Position numbers and translations under genes: made by a program. The notes beneath the pieces are model-generated. The model worked only from the letters and a program-made list of their open reading frames with translations, had not been told where the DNA came from and made no database searches. From Cerasicoccus sp. TK19100 (GTDB lineage Bacteria; Verrucomicrobiota; Verrucomicrobiia; Opitutales; Cerasicoccaceae): a stretch of 64,000 nucleotides of DNA. The stretch is taken from NCBI RefSeq assembly GCF_027257155.1, contig NZ_JAPWDU010000005.1, positions 186,001 through 250,000 on the forward strand, given 5' to 3'. Positions within the stretch are counted from its first letter, which is position 1. Every line of letters begins with the position of its first letter. Of the stretch, positions 27,309 through 36,171 are shown in pieces.

Positions 27309-28490
27309 CTAGGATGCCTGGATCATCGATTGGACGATTCTCTCTGCGGACTTGCCGTCCCAATGCTTGGGGCGGTAGGGCTTGGGGGCGATTTTACGTA
27401 GTTCCTGGTAGGCCATGCGGATGCGGTCAACTTGATTGCCTGCCAGGATACTGACGCCACCATTTTCGACCAGAGTCACGGGGCGTTCGGTGTTTTCCCG
27501 GAGTGTCAAACAGGGGGTGCCCAAGACGCAGCACTCCTCTTGGAGTCCGCCACTGTCGGTAAGCATAACGGATGCTTCCAAATTAAGTTTCAGCATCTCG
27601 CGGTAGCCTACCGGCTCAAGCGGGTGGAAGTTCGCGCAGCTCATTAGCTTGCCCCATGAACTGGTCCCCTGCAGGTTTTTGCGCGTCCTTGGATGAAGCG
27701 GCATGATCACCGGAAATTCTGCAGCAACCTCATCGATGATGAAATCAATGATCGGGTCCAGGATTTCCGGACTATCGACGTTGGACGGGCGGTGCATGGT
27801 GATCAGGCAATATTCGCCCATCGGCTGTGGTAGCTCTTTGCGAGGCACGCCGGTAATTTCGGTGCTCAGATAATTCTCTTGAATGATCTCCGATAGCGAT
27901 AGCTCCCGGGCGGCCTTTAGCTCGTGCTCCAGGGTATCGATCATGATGTTGCCCACTTGCACAATAGATTCTTCTCGGACGCCTTCCCTGCGGAGATTTT
28001 TATCGGCAAACTCATCTGTGGTTAACAGCAGGTCTGACAAGCGGTCCGTTACCATGCGGTTAATTTCCTCAGGCATGCCTAAGTCAAAGGAACGCAAGCC
28101 GGACTCAATATGGGCGACTTTGATGCCCGCCTTCTTTGCGGTAATGGAGCAAGCGCATGTAGCATTCACGTCGCCAACGACAACGACCCAATCCGGCTTT
28201 TCGGCCTCCAGGATTTTTTCAAACTCGATCATCGTTTGCCCCACCTGCCACGCATGCGAGCCCGACCCGATACCCATGGAGTAATCAATCTTCGGTATTT
28301 GCAGCGTTTCGAGGAACGTCTTCGACATGCGGTCATCGTAGTGTTGTCCGGTGTGAACCAAAATGCTTTCGATGCGGCAGGATTTACCCACTTCACTTTC
28401 GTTGCTATTTCTGATGGCGCGCAGAAATGGCGCGATTTTCATGAAGTTGGGTCGCGCTCCAACGACGGATACAAATTTTAAGGTTTTCAT
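27309..28490 (-). CDS. wecB: UDP-N-acetylglucosamine 2-epimerase (non-hydrolysing)
   Basis: A 393 aa protein of family length. It interconverts UDP-GlcNAc and UDP-ManNAc, so the exported glycan probably contains ManNAc or a derivative. Diagnostic blocks are VVGARPNFMKIAP at the N-terminus, VVVGDVNAT (catalytic Asp region), HIESGLRS (catalytic Glu), TMHRPSNV (catalytic His) and LTDSGGLQEECCVLG near the C-terminus. No UDP-ManNAc dehydrogenase (wecC) is found in the window, so oxidation to ManNAcA is not indicated here. Confidence 0.93.
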   Translation of the reverse strand: MKTLKFVSVVGARPNFMKIAPFLRAIRNSNESEVGKSCRIESILVHTGQHYDDRMSKTFLETLQIPKIDYSMGIGSGSHAWQVGQTMIEFEKILEAEKPDWVVVVGDVNATCACSITAKKAGIKVAHIESGLRSFDLGMPEEINRMVTDRLSDLLLTTDEFADKNLRREGVREESIVQVGNIMIDTLEHELKAARELSLSEIIQENYLSTEITGVPRKELPQPMGEYCLITMHRPSNVDSPEILDPIIDFIIDEVAAEFPVIMPLHPRTRKNLQGTSSWGKLMSCANFHPLEPVGYREMLKLNLEASVMLTDSGGLQEECCVLGTPCLTLRENTERPVTLVENGGVSILAGNQVDRIRMAYQELRKIAPKPYRPKHWDGKSAERIVQSMIQAS

Positions 28491-28561
28491 GTAGCAGTTA
28501 TAATATGGTGGTGGGTTTAGTAGTATTTAATTGCTGCCGAATCCGGCTTGGATTTGCCTGC

Positions 28562-29722
28562 TCAGCGGCTCGTGTTGCGAGCGGCATCGAGCACTTCCTG
28601 CAAGCGTTGGACATGCTGTTGAGTATTATAATTGGATCGGATGTGCTCGCGCGCGTTGGTGCCCATGCGTCGCGCCAGCTCGGAATCTTTTAGCAGGCGA
28701 ACCATCCCCTGGGCCATTCCGTCGACATCCAACTCGTCCACCAGGAAGCCGGTTTCGCCTTCGATGACTACGTCTTTAATACCGGCGTGCCGTGTGCTGA
28801 CTACGGGCAGCGCAGCGGCACCGGCCTCAAGGATTGTATTGGGCGTGCCTTCCGCATCACCATAACTGGGGATGACCGAGTGCTGGGCAAAGCCGCAGGC
28901 CCGGGTAAAGTGTTGTTGAATCTCCGCGTGGGGAATGGAGCCGGTGAAGGTAATCTTGTCATCGACCTTTAAGACTTTTGCCATCGTCTTGCAGGTTTCG
29001 AGCAGCTCGCCATCGCCGATCATGATCATCTTGGCATTGGGCACTTCCTTGAGGGCGCGCTCAAAGGCGAGGATGTTTAAGTAATTTGCCTTGATGTTCG
29101 TAAACCGACCAACAGACAACAGTGTCGGCTCATAGCTCGGGCTCAATGTGTAAAAAGAATCGCGGGGGCCGTATGGATTATAGGTGAGCTTGGTGGGGCT
29201 GCAGCCCAGTTGCTCAATCTCACGCATCATGTATTTGGAAACGCCGAGAATACCAGATGCATAGTCGAACATTACCTCATATTGTGCCCGCATTTCCTTG
29301 GTTAAGTAGGGCTGGCGATGCGCGTCATGACCGTGGAAATGAACAACCAGCGGGATGCCCAATCTTTTAGCGTAAGGCGCGATGCTGGCACCGATGTTTC
29401 CAAACTCTGCTAAAATCAAATCCACGCCGTGCTCATCGAAGAGCCCGCCGAGCGCATCCGTGATGGCGTCGTCCGATTCCAGTTTTTGCGTTACCAGACG
29501 ATGGTATAGGAACTGTGGTAATAAACGCTTGGCCTTCAGCGCGAATTTATTGCGGCTGTAGAAATGCTGAATCTGCCGGCCCTTGTATTCGTAGTAGGGA
29601 GGATATTTGTGAAGGCAGATGATCTCACCGGTCAAATTTTCAATGTGAATGCGAATGAAGTCTTTAATGACTTTATCGTCATCGAATCCGATTACGCAGG
29701 TAGTGCTCTTCTGGTTAGACAT
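28562..29722 (-). CDS. Glycosyltransferase, GT4-like
   Basis: A 386 aa protein starting at the ATG at 29722. The longer frame upstream reads into the next gene and is rejected. The acceptor half has VDLILAEFGNIGASIAPYA and LVVHFHGHDAHRQPYL, the latter typical of enzymes that recognise lipid-linked acceptors. The donor half has LLSVGRFTNIKANYLNIL, MIMIGDGELLETC and GDAEGTPNTILEAGAAALPVV with the acidic pair. It lies 4 bp after the upstream glycosyltransferase and about 70 bp before wecB. Confidence 0.88.
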   Translation of the reverse strand: MSNQKSTTCVIGFDDDKVIKDFIRIHIENLTGEIICLHKYPPYYEYKGRQIQHFYSRNKFALKAKRLLPQFLYHRLVTQKLESDDAITDALGGLFDEHGVDLILAEFGNIGASIAPYAKRLGIPLVVHFHGHDAHRQPYLTKEMRAQYEVMFDYASGILGVSKYMMREIEQLGCSPTKLTYNPYGPRDSFYTLSPSYEPTLLSVGRFTNIKANYLNILAFERALKEVPNAKMIMIGDGELLETCKTMAKVLKVDDKITFTGSIPHAEIQQHFTRACGFAQHSVIPSYGDAEGTPNTILEAGAAALPVVSTRHAGIKDVVIEGETGFLVDELDVDGMAQGMVRLLKDSELARRMGTNAREHIRSNYNTQQHVQRLQEVLDAARNTSR

Positions 29723-29726
29723 GGTT

Positions 29727-31001
29727 TCAGGCTCGGGGAATGATGATTCGCTTGATTTTCCCGGCAAACATGCGGCTGCGAACCGCTTTATGTTTGAGAT
29801 AGCTTTGGATGGGGCGTTTGCGCTCACCGGCATTGTTGATCGCCGGATTGGGCGATGGGAGGCTAATCCATTTAGGGATGTTGATACGGCCCGGTTTGCG
29901 CCAGCGCTTTATTTGGTCACGCAGGACGTCGGCCCAGATGTCCGCACCGTGATCCATGGTGTATTCTTGGAGAATTTTTTCTCGGCTGGCGCGGGAGAAT
30001 TCAGCCCAGCGATTTGGCTCGGCCAGCAGCTTTTTAATCGCGCCGGTTAAGGCCTCGGTCGAGTCGTCGAGAATGTAGCCATTGACGCCGTCTTCGATTA
30101 ATTCCGGGATGCCGCTTTTATTAAAACGACAGATCGGAACCACGCCGCAGGCCATGGCCTCCATGAGTGCAATGGGTAGCCCTTCGTAGTCGGACAGCAG
30201 GACGATGACGTGGCACTGCAGCATCGTGTCCTGAATTTCCGTGCTAGGGATGGAGCCGCCAAAATAGACCGGCAAGCCTTGGCCGATTTCTGTCAAGAGT
30301 GCGGCAGCGGCATCCTTTTCAGGGCCGTCGCCGTAGAGATATAGCTCAACGCCGGGCACTTCTTTGGCCGTGTGGCAAAATGCGCGGACGACGTTGAGTA
30401 TCTTCTTTTGCTCGGTGACTAACCGGCCAAAGAAGCCGATGCGCAGTTTACCGGTGGGAGGCGATACGCATCGACCCGGAACCGGCGCTCCATAGGGAAT
30501 GCGGTAAACGCTGGTGGCGTCACTTGCGCAGGAGTTGATCTGGCGCTTCAGCTCACGGGAAACACCGACCATGCCGCTCAGGCGAAAGTCTCGCTGCCCT
30601 GCAACAAACTCTTCCTGGAGCGCATCGCAGTATTCGTAATCGGAGTGCAGGATGCCGACGGTGGCAATGCCTGCCTGGCGCACCCACTTGCACGCATAAA
30701 AAGCGGAGGTAACGACGTTGGGCAAAAACACATCGGTGGGCGTTTGTTGAAGCTGCGCCAGTGTCCAGCGAATGCTGTCCTGCACGTAATGTGGATTGTG
30801 TGTTTTTGCGTGTGGAATCTTGTTCTGCTCTAAAAATTTGACCAGCGGTCCATCTTCTCCGGTATGTAGAAACACGAGGCAATGGATGGCAAACCCGCGC
30901 TTCTGCAATGCGGGCATCAACCAAATCAACCAGGACGCCGGGCCACCGATATTGCCGGGCTTGTCAAAGGCACAAAAGGTAATGTGCGGTTTTTCAGTCA
31001 T
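29727..31001 (-). CDS. Glycosyltransferase, GT4-like
   Basis: A 424 aa GT-B enzyme. It begins with HITFCAFDKPGNIGGPASWL, including the glycine-rich loop. The donor domain shows LRIGFFGRLVTEQKKILNVV, VELYLYGDGPEKDAAA and VVLLSDYEGLPIALMEAMACGVVPI with the EX7E pair. The C-terminal ~50 residues are strongly basic (KAVRSRMFAGKIKRIIIPRA), which may anchor the protein to the inner leaflet. It lies one base from the next gene upstream. Confidence 0.9.
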   Translation of the reverse strand: MTEKPHITFCAFDKPGNIGGPASWLIWLMPALQKRGFAIHCLVFLHTGEDGPLVKFLEQNKIPHAKTHNPHYVQDSIRWTLAQLQQTPTDVFLPNVVTSAFYACKWVRQAGIATVGILHSDYEYCDALQEEFVAGQRDFRLSGMVGVSRELKRQINSCASDATSVYRIPYGAPVPGRCVSPPTGKLRIGFFGRLVTEQKKILNVVRAFCHTAKEVPGVELYLYGDGPEKDAAAALLTEIGQGLPVYFGGSIPSTEIQDTMLQCHVIVLLSDYEGLPIALMEAMACGVVPICRFNKSGIPELIEDGVNGYILDDSTEALTGAIKKLLAEPNRWAEFSRASREKILQEYTMDHGADIWADVLRDQIKRWRKPGRINIPKWISLPSPNPAINNAGERKRPIQSYLKHKAVRSRMFAGKIKRIIIPRA

Positions 31002-31002
31002 C

Positions 31003-32205
31003 TCAATTGGCCTCCCATTCGGCGAGTTTTTCCCGGACGTACCTAAGGTCTTTTTCCATGTAGATGAAGTCCAGTTTTTCCGCGATGCGTCGCCAGTCGT
31101 ATTCTTTTAGCACACGTTCGCGGGCGGCTTTTCCACGCGAATTGTCCTTCAGGGAGGCTTCTACTTTTCGAGCCAAATCGTCAATGTCGCCAAGGGTATA
31201 GGCGAAACCATATTGACCGTGTGAAATGGCTTCCAAGCATCCCTTGTCAATGGGGGCCACAATGGGTTTCTGGTGGGTCATGGCTTCCAGAATCAAGGTT
31301 GGTAGGCCCTCCCGCTTGCTGGTGACGATGACGCCATCACTGCCAGCAATTGCATCCTGTACTCCCTGATGATCGAGTGCGCCTATGATCTGCAGATTTT
31401 CGGGAGCTTCAACGCCATAGTCCTTACGCAATATCTCCGCGCTAAGACCGGGACCAGCCATGACAAAATTTCGCTGAGGCATGGCCTTCGCGAGCAACGC
31501 AAATTCTGCAGGGTTTTTTACCGACTCATTTCGGCCAACGTAGAGCAGGTAACGACTCAACCCGAATTTTTTCCTGAAGCGTTCAGCTCTGCCTTGATCG
31601 CAATTCTCGACATCGACGCCGTTTGGTAAATAGAAAGTGGAAATGCCATGATTCTCGCGGTATTCATCGCGCTGCCATTTAGCGACTGAGAGGCGGATAT
31701 CCGCCGAGGGGGCGAGATTGAGCAGGGCGTCATTAATTTCCTGCTGCCATGGCTCGACGGCGCTGGAGTCACTATCCGGGAAGTAATTATTATGATAGGT
31801 GTGAACCCAGCGTATGCCATGTTTCTGTGCAGACATTCCCCATTGCATCATCCAGGGAAATACGTGCGAGTGGATGCAACGGACACCTGTTGGACAGTAT
31901 GTTACTAGCTCTTCACGGATTATTTGCGTTAAATCATTAAGATCGGGAAAATACTTTTCGCTTGGAATGATATCGCATCGATGGGATGTGTAGCGATGAA
32001 TGGCTTGGATATGATTGCGAATGCCGCCAAATTTTAAGTTGGCACCAATGATAACATCTGGCGGCAATTTTTTCGTATCATTCTTCCAAGCCTCGTATTG
32101 TCTGCGTTGGCGCTCCGTCCGCTTCCTGTGACTGCGCATAGCCAATTTATGGGCTGCCAACTTTTTGTAGCCCGTGTATTTAGATTGAATTAAGTCTAAA
32201 ATCAT
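31003..32205 (-). CDS. Glycosyltransferase, GT4-like (paralogue A)
   Basis: A 400 aa protein, clearly paralogous along its whole length to the gene at 32462-33673. Shared blocks include IRWVHTYHxNYFP, YLPNGVDV, VGRxxxVKNP and REGLPTLxLEAMTxxKPIV with the EX7E pair, then GQYGF/GRYGF and YDWRxIA. The N-terminus is rich in Lys and Arg (residues 10-50), as expected for a peripheral membrane protein. Between the two intact copies lies a short decayed third copy (32220-32429). Confidence 0.88.
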   Translation of the reverse strand: MILDLIQSKYTGYKKLAAHKLAMRSHRKRTERQRRQYEAWKNDTKKLPPDVIIGANLKFGGIRNHIQAIHRYTSHRCDIIPSEKYFPDLNDLTQIIREELVTYCPTGVRCIHSHVFPWMMQWGMSAQKHGIRWVHTYHNNYFPDSDSSAVEPWQQEINDALLNLAPSADIRLSVAKWQRDEYRENHGISTFYLPNGVDVENCDQGRAERFRKKFGLSRYLLYVGRNESVKNPAEFALLAKAMPQRNFVMAGPGLSAEILRKDYGVEAPENLQIIGALDHQGVQDAIAGSDGVIVTSKREGLPTLILEAMTHQKPIVAPIDKGCLEAISHGQYGFAYTLGDIDDLARKVEASLKDNSRGKAARERVLKEYDWRRIAEKLDFIYMEKDLRYVREKLAEWEAN

Positions 32206-32219
32206 CTAGAGCAACCTAT

Positions 32220-32429
32220 CTATAGCAGGTGATTTGGGGCTTTCGGTAAAGCATCATTTACTTCAATTTGCCATGGCTTGAACCCTGCCGTTTCATGATT
32301 GGGAAGGTGATTCAGATGATACGTGTGCATCCAACCAAAGCCTTTCTGCTTCGCGTTTCGACCCCAATGATTGGTCCAAGACATGGCATGTGAGTGTAAG
32401 GCGAGACAATCTGTGATTTGCTGAATCAT
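32220..32429 (-). pseudogene. Remnant of a third glycosyltransferase paralogue
   Basis: A 69-codon open stretch whose translation aligns only with the middle of the two flanking glycosyltransferases. It has HSHAMSW...WGRNAKQKGFGWMHTYHLNHLPNHE and KPWQIEVNDAL, against HSHVFPW...GMSAQKHGIRWVHTYHNNYFP and EPWQQEINDAL in the downstream copy. Everything before and after (acceptor N-terminus, whole donor domain) is missing. Its end lies 14 bp from the start codon of paralogue A. It is best read as the leftover of a tandem duplication that was trimmed by deletion. It is unlikely to make a functional protein. Confidence 0.8.
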
Positions 32430-32461
32430 TAGATTCTCCAGTCATCGATCATAGTTCGTAT

Positions 32462-33673
32462 TTACAGCCATTGCTCAACCGCCTGGGTGGCCTTGTTTAG
32501 GTCTGGCTCGCTGTAAATAATGTCCAATGCTTTGGCGATTTTACGCCAGTCGTAGTGATCCAGAACGCGTTCACGCGCTTTAGCACATCGAGTGGTGTCG
32601 GCCAAAGCAAGGCGCGTTTGCCGGACCAGATCTTCGATGTCGTCGGTTTGGTAGATGAAGCCATAGCGACCTTGGTCGATGGCCTCGCGGCTACCTGCTT
32701 CATCGGCGACTACAATCGGCTTATTTTGTGTCATGGCTTCGAGGACGAGCGTTGGCAAACCCTCGCGGTAACTCGTTACCACCAGCGCAGCGCATGCAGC
32801 TATGGCGTCCTGCACCCCTGCACGGTCTTCCTTGCCGTGGATGACCAAATTCTCCGGTGTTTGCTGCTGATAGTTTTCTTGCAGGATTTTTGCGTCAAGG
32901 CCCGGGCCAATCATTAAAAATTTCTGATCGGGCATTTTTTCCGCGAGCTGAGCAAACGCGCGTGGATTTTTAACTGGATCATCCCGCCCGACGTAGAGCA
33001 CAAAGTTTTCGTGACCGGATTTTTGAATGAACCGTTCAGCCTGAGCTTTATCGCAGATCGCTACATCGACTCCGTTCGGGAGGTAGAGCGATTCAATGCC
33101 ATAGTCTTCCAGCAGCTCTTGCTGATGCCAGCGGGAGACACACAAGCGGATATCGGCGCGGGGAGCATGATGAATGAGGCTTTCATTATAATCCAATTGC
33201 CACTGAGGCATTTCGGCTTTTCCGCTGTGCTCGGGGAAATAGTTTAAATGATAGGTATGAACCCAGCGAATGCCTTTGGCTTGGGCGTTTTCTCCCCAAA
33301 CCAGAATCCACGGCATCACGTGCGTGTGAATTGCTCGCATTTGTGAGGGGAGGTATTCTTGTAAGGCTGCCTTGTGTCGTTCTCGGAGGTTTCGGCTATC
33401 TGGGTATATGGTTAGATTCGGAACGGCCTCCACTTTTAAAGTAGAATGCTTTCTGATTGCTTCAATATGATTCAGAACCCCTCCGCCGCAAAAAACGTCG
33501 CCAATGATAACCTCGGCTTTTGCGTCTTCTAATTTTTGCAGGTAGCTATTGAAGATTCGATCGCGCTTCGCTTCGATTTGTTGGGCTTTTCGTTGCTCGA
33601 GATAGAGCTCCAGCAAGCGAAGATATCCACGGTATCTTTTTGTAAGTGATCCGAAAATGCCCTGATTACCCAT
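32462..33673 (-). CDS. Glycosyltransferase, GT4-like (paralogue B)
   Basis: A 403 aa protein and first glycosyltransferase after the exporter genes. The acceptor half contains EVIIGDVFCGGGVLNHIEA and RAIHTHVMPW. The donor half contains FVLYVGRDDPVKNPRAF, FLMIGPGLDAKIL and TSYREGLPTLVLEAMTQNKPIV with the acidic pair. It shares most motifs with 31003-32205, which suggests recent duplication and possibly addition of the same or a related sugar at two positions. Confidence 0.88.
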   Translation of the reverse strand: MGNQGIFGSLTKRYRGYLRLLELYLEQRKAQQIEAKRDRIFNSYLQKLEDAKAEVIIGDVFCGGGVLNHIEAIRKHSTLKVEAVPNLTIYPDSRNLRERHKAALQEYLPSQMRAIHTHVMPWILVWGENAQAKGIRWVHTYHLNYFPEHSGKAEMPQWQLDYNESLIHHAPRADIRLCVSRWHQQELLEDYGIESLYLPNGVDVAICDKAQAERFIQKSGHENFVLYVGRDDPVKNPRAFAQLAEKMPDQKFLMIGPGLDAKILQENYQQQTPENLVIHGKEDRAGVQDAIAACAALVVTSYREGLPTLVLEAMTQNKPIVVADEAGSREAIDQGRYGFIYQTDDIEDLVRQTRLALADTTRCAKARERVLDHYDWRKIAKALDIIYSEPDLNKATQAVEQWL

Positions 33674-33773
33674 CAGATTTGTGTTAGTCGGCGGTATTTA
33701 TTGATCCACTCTTGCAATTACTAACAGCTGATCGCCCGAGCGGTAGGTGAGCCTAAGACTTCTGTCGCTAAAT

Positions 33774-35009
33774 TTATTCCTGCTGCCAAGAGCAGGGCTT
33801 GAGGACGAGTGCGTGCGTGGACGCGACTGATTTTACATTCAAAAACGCAACATTGTCATGTCGACAATAACTCTGGCTGAAATCCATGCTATTTAAGTGA
33901 ACACTGATGGCGTATTTGCCGCCATTCAGCTCAAGGTTATTAATGTCTACGCTGATAACGACTTCGCCTTGGCCATTCGTTTGCACTGGTTGCCCATTGA
34001 ATTCTTCACACATGATATCGACTACTGGTAACAATTCAGAATTCCATATTACCAGCTGTGCTCTAAACTCGGTAATTGTGCCTGAGACTCCAATGGTTAG
34101 GCGTGCTTTAAGGTCATCTCCATGGTTGCACTCTAGAGTCTCTCCTTTGTTTATTTGGCCGGTGCTGTTTTGGACTTGGATATCAATCACATTGAGATCG
34201 CTACCACCAAAAACTTGCTGATCTATATTGTTTAGCAGCGCAAGGTAGCGGGAAACGCCCTCAGAGATATCGTTGCCTTGATACTCACTTTTGCCGTGAT
34301 TCATGACCAAGACCTCATTGCAGACACGGTGGATTTGCGGCATCGAATGCGATACGAAAATAACTGCCGTTCGTTTCATTTTTTCGCAGATAGCATTCAG
34401 TGACTTCATTCTAAAGGCCACGTCGCCCACTGCGAGCACTTCATCAAGGATCAAAACGTCTGGCTCGATCTTTGTCGCTACTGCGAATCCCAATCGTACT
34501 TTCATGCCAGAGCTGTAATTCTGGACTGGCATGTCGATGAATTCCCGAATTTCTGAGAACTCGATGATGTCTTCAATTTTTTCGTCAATGTCTGACTTGC
34601 TTAGGCCGTAGAGCGCTCCTTGATTATATATGTTTTCCCTTCCCGTCAGGATGGGGCTGAAGCCGGCACCGAGCTCGATCAGGGCACATACTCGCCCTCG
34701 GATGGTGATCTTGCCGGTGTCTGGCTTAATCAGACCATTTATGACTTTTAATAGCGTGCTTTTGCCGGCGCCGTTGTGACCGATTAGGCCTAAACATTCG
34801 CCACGACGCAGTTCGAAATTGATGTTCTGCAATGCCCAGAATTCGTCTTTCCGTAGTTCTGGAATTGTGCTTTGCGCGCTTGTTCCACTGCCTGCAAAGG
34901 GGTTGATGGCTTTAATGATATCATGAGTCCCATAATAAAGAGACCTTTTCAGCGATTTGCAGAATTTCTTCCCCAAATTTTCTACGACTATGAGTGGCTC
35001 TTCGTTCAT
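33774..35009 (-). CDS. wzt: ABC exporter ATP-binding protein with Wzt-like C-terminal domain
   Basis: A 411 aa protein. The ATPase domain covers residues about 1-250: Walker A GHNGAGKST at 77-85, signature YSSGMK at 165-170, Walker B LILDEVLAVGD at 186-196 and the H-loop VSHSM. Residues about 270-405 form a separate beta-sandwich (TEFRAQLVIWNSELLPVV...GGKYAISVHL) that matches the position of the Wzt C-terminal glycan-binding domain, which recognises the capped chain before export. With the permease at 35016 it forms an exporter for O-antigen or capsule-like chains. The 6-bp gap implies one operon. Confidence 0.88.
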   Translation of the reverse strand: MNEEPLIVVENLGKKFCKSLKRSLYYGTHDIIKAINPFAGSGTSAQSTIPELRKDEFWALQNINFELRRGECLGLIGHNGAGKSTLLKVINGLIKPDTGKITIRGRVCALIELGAGFSPILTGRENIYNQGALYGLSKSDIDEKIEDIIEFSEIREFIDMPVQNYSSGMKVRLGFAVATKIEPDVLILDEVLAVGDVAFRMKSLNAICEKMKRTAVIFVSHSMPQIHRVCNEVLVMNHGKSEYQGNDISEGVSRYLALLNNIDQQVFGGSDLNVIDIQVQNSTGQINKGETLECNHGDDLKARLTIGVSGTITEFRAQLVIWNSELLPVVDIMCEEFNGQPVQTNGQGEVVISVDINNLELNGGKYAISVHLNSMDFSQSYCRHDNVAFLNVKSVASTHALVLKPCSWQQE

Positions 35010-35015
35010 GGATAA

Positions 35016-35858
35016 TTAGGCTGAAAGTCGTTCGACCAGATATGGGACTGTGATCTTAAAGATTATCACGCTTACTATTAACAATAGGGGTAAGGTCAAT
35101 GTGATGCACCAAAATGGTAAGAGCATGTCTAATTCCCCACCAATTAACCAACTTCGGCTGGTTATGAGTAGGGGAGTTATGGGATTTATTTCGGCAATGA
35201 TTCTTGCGAGGCCGTGTTCTGGCATCGGATAGATGACTGGCGTCAGGAAGAAGCCAAATCGTAAAATCAATTGAATGCCTTTGCCTATATCGGTATAGAG
35301 AGTCGCGATGGGTAACAGCAAAATGGCAATTGTAGAGCCGGCCGCTAATAAAGACAGGACGCCGATTGGAAAAAGTAGCATTTGCCAGTGCAGCGATGAA
35401 AGATAAAAGGGTAATATCGGTATTAGTATTATCAGCGGAATTAGCCCATTAAACGCTGCCTTCATGAACGCTGATAAAAGCAGGGATTCGTGTGGGAAGT
35501 TGATCTTGGATATCAGATTCCTGGCCTCATTTACCGCACCAAGCAGGCCGACGATGGCGCTGTTGAATGCCGCCCAAAGTAAATTGCCAGTCAGCACGAA
35601 TACCGGATATGGCGTGCCTTTGGTATCAATGTTCAGCACTTGTTGCTGGTTCAAGAATATCCACACTAGACTATTGGCCAGTGGCGGGAGGATGATCCAT
35701 GCGTATCCTAGGATGGATTGACGATGCATTGCCCGTATATCTCGAAGGAACATGCGCCGTGCGAGCTCCCACGTTGGACCTAAGTTCTTCACCATACTAA
35801 GTAGGGTAGCTTTGATGGAACCTAGGCCAGAATCTGGGCTGATAATTGTCTCCTTCAT
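35016..35858 (-). CDS. wzm: ABC-2 type polysaccharide export permease (Wzm-like)
   Basis: A 280 aa inner-membrane protein with six predicted helices of the ABC-2 type. It contains FLRDIRAMHRQSILGYAWIILPPLAN near residues 38-63, typical of Wzm/TagG/KpsM permeases, and the C-terminal ALARIIAEINPITPLLITSRSW-type loop before the last helix. It partners the ATPase downstream. It is the first gene of the long minus-strand locus, and its transcript must start in the divergent region 35859-36171. Confidence 0.88.
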   Translation of the reverse strand: MKETIISPDSGLGSIKATLLSMVKNLGPTWELARRMFLRDIRAMHRQSILGYAWIILPPLANSLVWIFLNQQQVLNIDTKGTPYPVFVLTGNLLWAAFNSAIVGLLGAVNEARNLISKINFPHESLLLSAFMKAAFNGLIPLIILIPILPFYLSSLHWQMLLFPIGVLSLLAAGSTIAILLLPIATLYTDIGKGIQLILRFGFFLTPVIYPMPEHGLARIIAEINPITPLLITSRSWLIGGELDMLLPFWCITLTLPLLLIVSVIIFKITVPYLVERLSA

Positions 35859-35949
35859 ACCTTTGCAACTAATGTTTTTGACACGCTGCCGCCCTTGGTC
35901 GGATCCCTGCTATTTGAGAAAACCAATATTGCATGTGTGGTGAGCTGGC

Positions 35950-35968
35950 TAACTTGGATGCCAAGTTA
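35950..35968. promoter_or_regulatory. Perfect inverted repeat in the divergent exporter/wza control region
   Basis: Taacttgg and ccaagtta pair perfectly (8 bp) around the centre atg. It lies 92 bp from the start of the exporter operon and about 200 bp from the wza-like gene. No T-tract follows on either strand, so it is more likely a protein-binding operator than a terminator. The 35859-36171 interval contains no convincing gene. Confidence 0.45.
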
Positions 35969-35976
35969 TCAAATGA

Positions 35977-35992
35977 TTCAATTTCTATTGAA
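35977..35992. promoter_or_regulatory. Second inverted repeat in the divergent control region
   Basis: Ttcaat (35977-35982) and attgaa (35987-35992) are perfect 6-bp arms with a 4-nt spacer. They lie only 8 bp from the repeat at 35950-35968. The two together could bind one or two regulators controlling both directions. I cannot match either to a known operator. Confidence 0.35.
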
Positions 35993-36120
35993 CAAAAAAG
36001 ACCTGTCAACGGGAATCACCGTTAGAGCTACATCAAACACCTGAGTTATGCGATTGGGCTTGGTGGAGGAACAAGCCGCTCCAAAGTCGGTCTCTGTCTG
36101 GAGTATTGGGGAAATGAGTC

Positions 36121-36149
36121 TTGCCTTAACTAGGCGGGTTCTCTACAGT
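36121..36149 (+). promoter_or_regulatory. Possible sigma-70 type promoter for the wza-like gene
   Basis: The hexamers ttgcct and tacagt are separated by 17 bp, with the second ending 22 bp before the ATG at 36172. Agreement with the consensus is moderate (3 of 6 and 4 of 6), so this is a weak prediction based mainly on spacing and position. Confidence 0.25.
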
Positions 36150-36171
36150 TCGTCGTTTGAATATTGTCTAT

